Positions 62,190 through 64,000 of a DNA stretch of 64,000 bases are shown piece by piece. The translations under genes and the position numbers were made by a program. The notes under the pieces were generated by a model. That model was given only the letters and a program-made list of their open reading frames with translations, did not search any database and was not told where the DNA came from. The stretch is taken from the NCBI RefSeq assembly GCF_030269515.1, contig NZ_BSTM01000010.1, positions 62,001-126,000 on the forward strand, read 5' to 3'. The stretch's first letter is position 1. Every line of letters starts with the position of its first letter. Source of the stretch: Actinomadura sp. NBRC 104412 (GTDB lineage Bacteria; Actinomycetota; Actinomycetes; Streptosporangiales; Streptosporangiaceae).

Positions 62190-64000
62190 TCAGGGCGGGG
62201 CGAGCGCGCGGTGCACGAGCTCGACGGGATGGGCGGCGGCGCGGCCGCAGCCGTGCTCGATCTGCTGGCGGCAGGACACGCCGGTCGCGGCGATCAGGGT
62301 CTCCGGGGGCTCGGCGGCCACGGCGGGGAACAGCCGCAGCCCTCCGATCCGCATGGACAGGTCGTAGTGCTCGGACTCGAACCCGAACGAGCCGGCCATC
62401 CCGCAGCACCCGGCGTCCAGCTCGTGGACGTCGGCGCCGGGGATGCGTTCGAGCAGGGCACGGGTGGACGCGGTGCCGGTGACGGCCTTCTCGTGGCAGT
62501 GGCCGTGGAAGAGGATCCTCCGGCCGGCGGGTTCCGCGTCCGGATCGAGGCGCAGGGAGCCGTCGTCGACGGCCTCGACGAGCAGGTCCTGGACGAGCCG
62601 CGCCGCGCCCGACACGACGCCGACACGGTCGTCGCCGGGGAGCAGCGCGGCGTACTCGTCCCGCAGCGTGAGCAGGCAGGACGGTTCGACGCCCGCGATG
62701 GGGACGCCGGCGGCCGCCGCGGGCGTCAGCGCGTCCAGCATCGCGGCGGCCTGCTCGCGGGCGCGGTCCAGCAGGCCCTTGGACAGCGCGGGTCGTCCGC
62801 AGCAGGCGCGGCCCCCGGTCAGCCGCACCCGCCAGCCCGCGCGTTCGAGCAGCTCGACGGCGGCGCGTCCGGTGCCGGGGCCGGTGTAGGCGGTGAAGGA
62901 GTCGGCGAGCAGGATCACCTCCCCTCGCGGGAACGGGCCTTCGGGTACGGGCCGCCGCGCGAACCAGCGCGGCAGGGTGTCGCGGCGGAACGCGGGCAGC
63001 GGGCGGTGCCGGCTGATGTCGAGCCCCCGGTCCAGGACGGCGCGCGCGGCGCCCGCCCGTCCCGCCAGGTTGGACAGCGGGGCGAGCAGCGCGCCGAGCC
63101 TGTTGAGCCGCCGGATCGACCCGAACGCGCGGGCGCGCAGCGGCGTGCCGTGCGCGGCGTGGTAGTGGTACAGCGCCTCGCTCTTGAGCGAGGCCATGTC
63201 GACGCCCAGCGGGCATTCGGACTTGCACGCCTTGCACTCCAGGCACAGGTCCAGCACCTCGTGCAGCCGCTCGTCCCCGAGCGCGGCCTTCGGGTCCGGC
63301 TGGGACAGCGCCTTGACCAGCGCGTTGGCGCGCCCGCGCGTGGAGTGCTCCTCCTCGCGGGTGGCCATGTAGGAGGGGCACATCACCCCGGTCGCGTCCT
63401 TGCGGCAGGCGCCGATGTTCTGGCAGCGATCGGCGGCGTCCCGCATCCCGCCCGCGGGGAAGGCGAGCCGGGTGGCCAGCGGGACGGCGGCGGGCAGCGC
63501 GCGGTCGCGCAGGTTGCCGGTCATCGGCGGGGCGTCGACGACCTTGCCGGGATTCAGCCGCCCCTCGGGGTCGAACAGCCGCTTGACCGCCCGCATCGCC
63601 TCGTACCGGTCCGCGCCGAACAGCCGCCGGTTGAACTCCGAGCGGGCCAGGCCGTCGCCGTGCTCGCTGGAGTTGACCCCGCCGTACCGGGCGACCAGCT
63701 CGGAGATCTCCCCGGCGACCGCGCGCATCGTCTCGACCTGGCCGGGTTCCCGCACGTCCACGAACGGGCGGATGTGCAGGCAGCCGACCGAGCAGTGCCC
63801 GTAGAACCCGGCGTGCAGCCCGTGCCGGTCCAGCACGTCCGCGAACTCGCGGACGTAGGGTTCGAGCCGATCGGGCGGGACGGCGGTGTCCTCGACGAAC
63901 GCCAGCGGCCTGCGGGTGCCCGTGCTGGACGCCATCAGCAGCCCGAGCCCGGCCCTGCGCACCTTCCGCACGGCCGCCTGCGTCCCGGGCGTCAGCGCGC
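62190..64000 (-). CDS. FAD-linked oxidase with iron-sulfur C-terminus (D-2-hydroxyacid dehydrogenase-like), 5' end outside window
   Basis: The 3' part of a large oxidoreductase; the frame is open to the window edge. The visible N-terminal region is the C-terminal half of a GlcD/vanillyl-alcohol-oxidase-type FAD domain, with GFYGHCSVGCLHIRPFVD and LFDPEGRLNPGKVVD. Then two 4Fe-4S-type clusters, CQNIGACRK with MCPSY, and CLECKACKSECPLG. CCG-type motifs follow: RACCGRP, EPSCLLTLRDEY, HGHCHEKA and DAGCCGMAGSFG. This architecture is that of D-lactate or D-2-hydroxyglutarate dehydrogenases. The adjacent dicarboxylate permease fits a hydroxyacid substrate (inference). Confidence 0.9.
   Translation of the reverse strand, partial: ALTPGTQAAVRKVRRAGLGLLMASSTGTRRPLAFVEDTAVPPDRLEPYVREFADVLDRHGLHAGFYGHCSVGCLHIRPFVDVREPGQVETMRAVAGEISELVARYGGVNSSEHGDGLARSEFNRRLFGADRYEAMRAVKRLFDPEGRLNPGKVVDAPPMTGNLRDRALPAAVPLATRLAFPAGGMRDAADRCQNIGACRKDATGVMCPSYMATREEEHSTRGRANALVKALSQPDPKAALGDERLHEVLDLCLECKACKSECPLGVDMASLKSEALYHYHAAHGTPLRARAFGSIRRLNRLGALLAPLSNLAGRAGAARAVLDRGLDISRHRPLPAFRRDTLPRWFARRPVPEGPFPRGEVILLADSFTAYTGPGTGRAAVELLERAGWRVRLTGGRACCGRPALSKGLLDRAREQAAAMLDALTPAAAAGVPIAGVEPSCLLTLRDEYAALLPGDDRVGVVSGAARLVQDLLVEAVDDGSLRLDPDAEPAGRRILFHGHCHEKAVTGTASTRALLERIPGADVHELDAGCCGMAGSFGFESEHYDLSMRIGGLRLFPAVAAEPPETLIAATGVSCRQQIEHGCGRAAAHPVELVHRALAPP

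Noticed and set aside
1..64000. tRNA, rRNA, phage or IS element
   Set aside because: I scanned gaps for cloverleaf-like and terminal inverted-repeat patterns and for transposase or integrase motifs and saw none; a tRNAscan or ISfinder run would be decisive.

Overview
The window is very GC-rich, densely packed DNA with ATGA-type coupled operons. It looks like an actinomycete chromosome, most likely Actinomadura or another Thermomonosporaceae. That assignment is an inference from gene content: a madurastatin-like siderophore NRPS, F420-type oxidoreductase, PaaX, many LacI/TetR/GntR regulators and QsuB/QsuD-type genes. I see no rRNA, tRNA, CRISPR array, insertion sequence or origin. No gap between genes exceeds about 220 bases.

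Region 1 (1-13.5 kb) is the 3' end of a hydroxamate siderophore cluster. It holds a 5'-truncated NRPS (A-PCP / C-A-PCP / C-A-nMT-PCP / C-PCP), a ferri-siderophore-binding lipoprotein, an ornithine N5-monooxygenase, an MbtH protein and a siderophore-interacting reductase. Pocket residues read from the sequence suggest Gly, beta-Ala and N-methyl-N5-hydroxyornithine, which resembles the madurastatins. Region 2 (13.5-18.6 kb) is a quinate/shikimate catabolic island: a TetR regulator, a QsuB-like 3-dehydroshikimate dehydratase, a divergent QsuD-like dehydrogenase and an Nramp-like transporter, with a 20-bp operator between the divergent genes. Region 3 (18.6-26.9 kb) is mixed: a GT39-like membrane protein, a CBS protein, a TusA-like protein, a coupled oxidoreductase/PPOX/methyltransferase operon, a GH5 glucanase facing its LacI regulator, a sirtuin and a remnant of a hydrolase gene.

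Region 4 (26.9-34.0 kb) is an acyl-CoA operon (SDR, amidohydrolase, acyl-CoA ligase, MaoC) next to a PaaX regulator and an acetoacetyl-CoA synthetase. One 14-bp motif recurs at the SDR and paaX promoter regions. Region 5 (34.1-38.2 kb) holds a HemK-like methyltransferase, a PfkB kinase, an NAD kinase, a 49-residue charged peptide and a C45-type acyltransferase. Region 6 (38.3-49.9 kb) pairs a LacI/MFS/binding-protein operon with a divergent branched-chain-amino-acid-type ABC operon that carries a LivM-LivG fusion, an alpha/beta hydrolase, a 3-hydroxyisobutyrate-dehydrogenase-like protein and an M24 protein lacking one metal ligand. A perfect 14-bp palindrome sits between the two operons. The set looks like uptake and breakdown of an unidentified small molecule.

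Region 7 (49.9-64 kb) has a frameshifted epimerase, an ABC exporter and a five-gene operon (VOC protein, GntR, two-subunit molybdenum hydroxylase, methyltransferase). Divergent to it are an E1alpha-beta fusion and an odd, apparently inactive E2. It ends with a dicarboxylate-type permease and a FAD/Fe-S D-2-hydroxyacid oxidase that runs off the window. Regions 4, 6 and 7 together suggest a lifestyle of degrading organic acids and amides in soil. Functions are inferred from motifs read by eye; no database search was run.
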